Assembly (NCBI RefSeq): GCF_031082345.1
Contig: NZ_JAVHLH010000184.1
Location: forward strand, 1-5,902
Length of the DNA stretch: 5,902 bases
Direction: 5' to 3'
DNA from: Brevundimonas sp.
GTDB lineage: Bacteria > Pseudomonadota > Alphaproteobacteria > Caulobacterales > Caulobacteraceae
A model generated the notes under the pieces. The model was not told where the DNA came from, ran no database searches, and was given only the letters and a program-made list of their open reading frames with translations. The translations under genes were made by a program, and so were the position numbers. Below, piece by piece: positions 5,476-5,902 of the stretch (within the stretch, counting starts at the first letter, position 1; every line of letters begins with the position of its first letter).

Positions 5476-5902
5476 ATGAAATCCCAGGTGCCGTTTCGAG
5501 TCGCCATTCTCGTGATCGTGGCACTCGTCCTGATTATCATTGGTCAGTGGCTTCCCGAAGAGCGAACGCTTGGCCTCGATGCCAGCGCTCTAATCACCGA
5601 CATTGGAACTTTTCTTCTCGGCCTTCTCGTTGTGCAGACTGTGCTTGATCACAAGGTCAGAAAAGATCTCGTAAGCGATGCGGTTGGCCGAGCAGTTCAA
5701 GGCTACAAAGCTGTACACAAAGGCGTTGTAGACATCGCTGTCGACAGCCGCACAACGGCCGGCGAGACATGCATGGACGACGGCGGCGTGGTCGTGATTT
5801 GCTTCAATCATAGCAAATCCCTCTTTGATAGAATTGAACCAAAACTCGTGGTGAGATCAGCAAAAGGGTTTAAGACGAAAGTCGTCCTGATGAGACCTCA
5901 AG
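5476..5902 (+). CDS. Two-segment membrane protein with PLD-like/DUF5919-type soluble domain (partial, 3' end outside window)
   Basis: An open frame of 142 codons running off the right edge with no stop. The ATG at 5476 follows AGGGGG (5461-5466) by 9 bases. Two hydrophobic segments, about 7-26 and 38-57, form a hairpin, followed by basic residues (DHKVRKDL, 58-65), which would place the rest in the cytoplasm. The soluble part contains KGVVDIAVDSR (82-92), the predicted strand VVVICF (105-110), LFDRIEP (116-122) and KGFKTKVVLMRP (130-141). A strand, a helix and then 'G-x-K-x-K-V-x-L-x-x-P' is the pattern I associate with PLD-like and DUF5919-type domains in membrane-anchored bacterial proteins of unknown role. 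No HKD motif is visible in this portion. Four of eight Arg codons are AGA, and CTT, GTT and AAA are common, unlike every other gene here, suggesting recent acquisition. The function is unknown; a stress or phage-defence effector is one possibility only. Confidence 0.7.
   Translation, partial: MKSQVPFRVAILVIVALVLIIIGQWLPEERTLGLDASALITDIGTFLLGLLVVQTVLDHKVRKDLVSDAVGRAVQGYKAVHKGVVDIAVDSRTTAGETCMDDGGVVVICFNHSKSLFDRIEPKLVVRSAKGFKTKVVLMRPQ

Noticed and set aside
5590..5811. 73-codon minus-strand open frame inside the right-edge gene
   Set aside because: No family resemblance; the plus-strand frame has a ribosome site, membrane segments and a recognisable domain pattern.

Overview
The window reads as chromosomal DNA of a high-GC alphaproteobacterium, most likely from the Caulobacterales (Caulobacter/Brevundimonas type). 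That placement rests on GC-rich codon use, Caulobacter-like promoter shapes (TTG-rich -35, GCTA-type -10), an Atm1-type exporter and an alphaproteobacterial HPt-like/receiver gene pair. It is an inference from style and gene content, not a database match.

Left part (1-3257, plus strand): a probable three-gene operon. A candidate promoter at the left edge precedes a short PuuD-like membrane protein without its cytochrome domain. The next gene overlaps it by 8 bp with a TTG start and encodes a squalene/phytoene-synthase-fold protein that lacks the catalytic aspartate motifs, resembling the complex I assembly factor NDUFAF6. After 35 bp comes a complete Atm1-type ABC half-transporter whose glutathione-contacting positions appear conserved.

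Middle part (3245-4293, minus strand): a two-gene signalling operon with its own candidate promoter. It encodes a single receiver-domain response regulator with an arginine-rich tail, then, through a 4-bp ATGA overlap, a small helical protein that looks like an HPt domain with Asn in place of the phospho-accepting His. The operon runs tail to tail into the ABC gene, and the two coding ends overlap by 13 bp.

Right part (4380-5902): accA, the carboxyltransferase alpha subunit of acetyl-CoA carboxylase, lies on the minus strand and is complete. A 145-bp divergent region with candidate promoters in both directions separates it from a plus-strand gene cut by the window end. That gene encodes a protein with two membrane segments followed by a soluble domain resembling PLD-like/DUF5919-type domains. 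Its codon use (AGA arginine, many A/T-ending codons) differs sharply from all other genes here, so the window probably ends just inside an acquired accessory region.

I saw no tRNA, rRNA, CRISPR array or insertion sequence, and no gene-free stretch longer than 300 bases.
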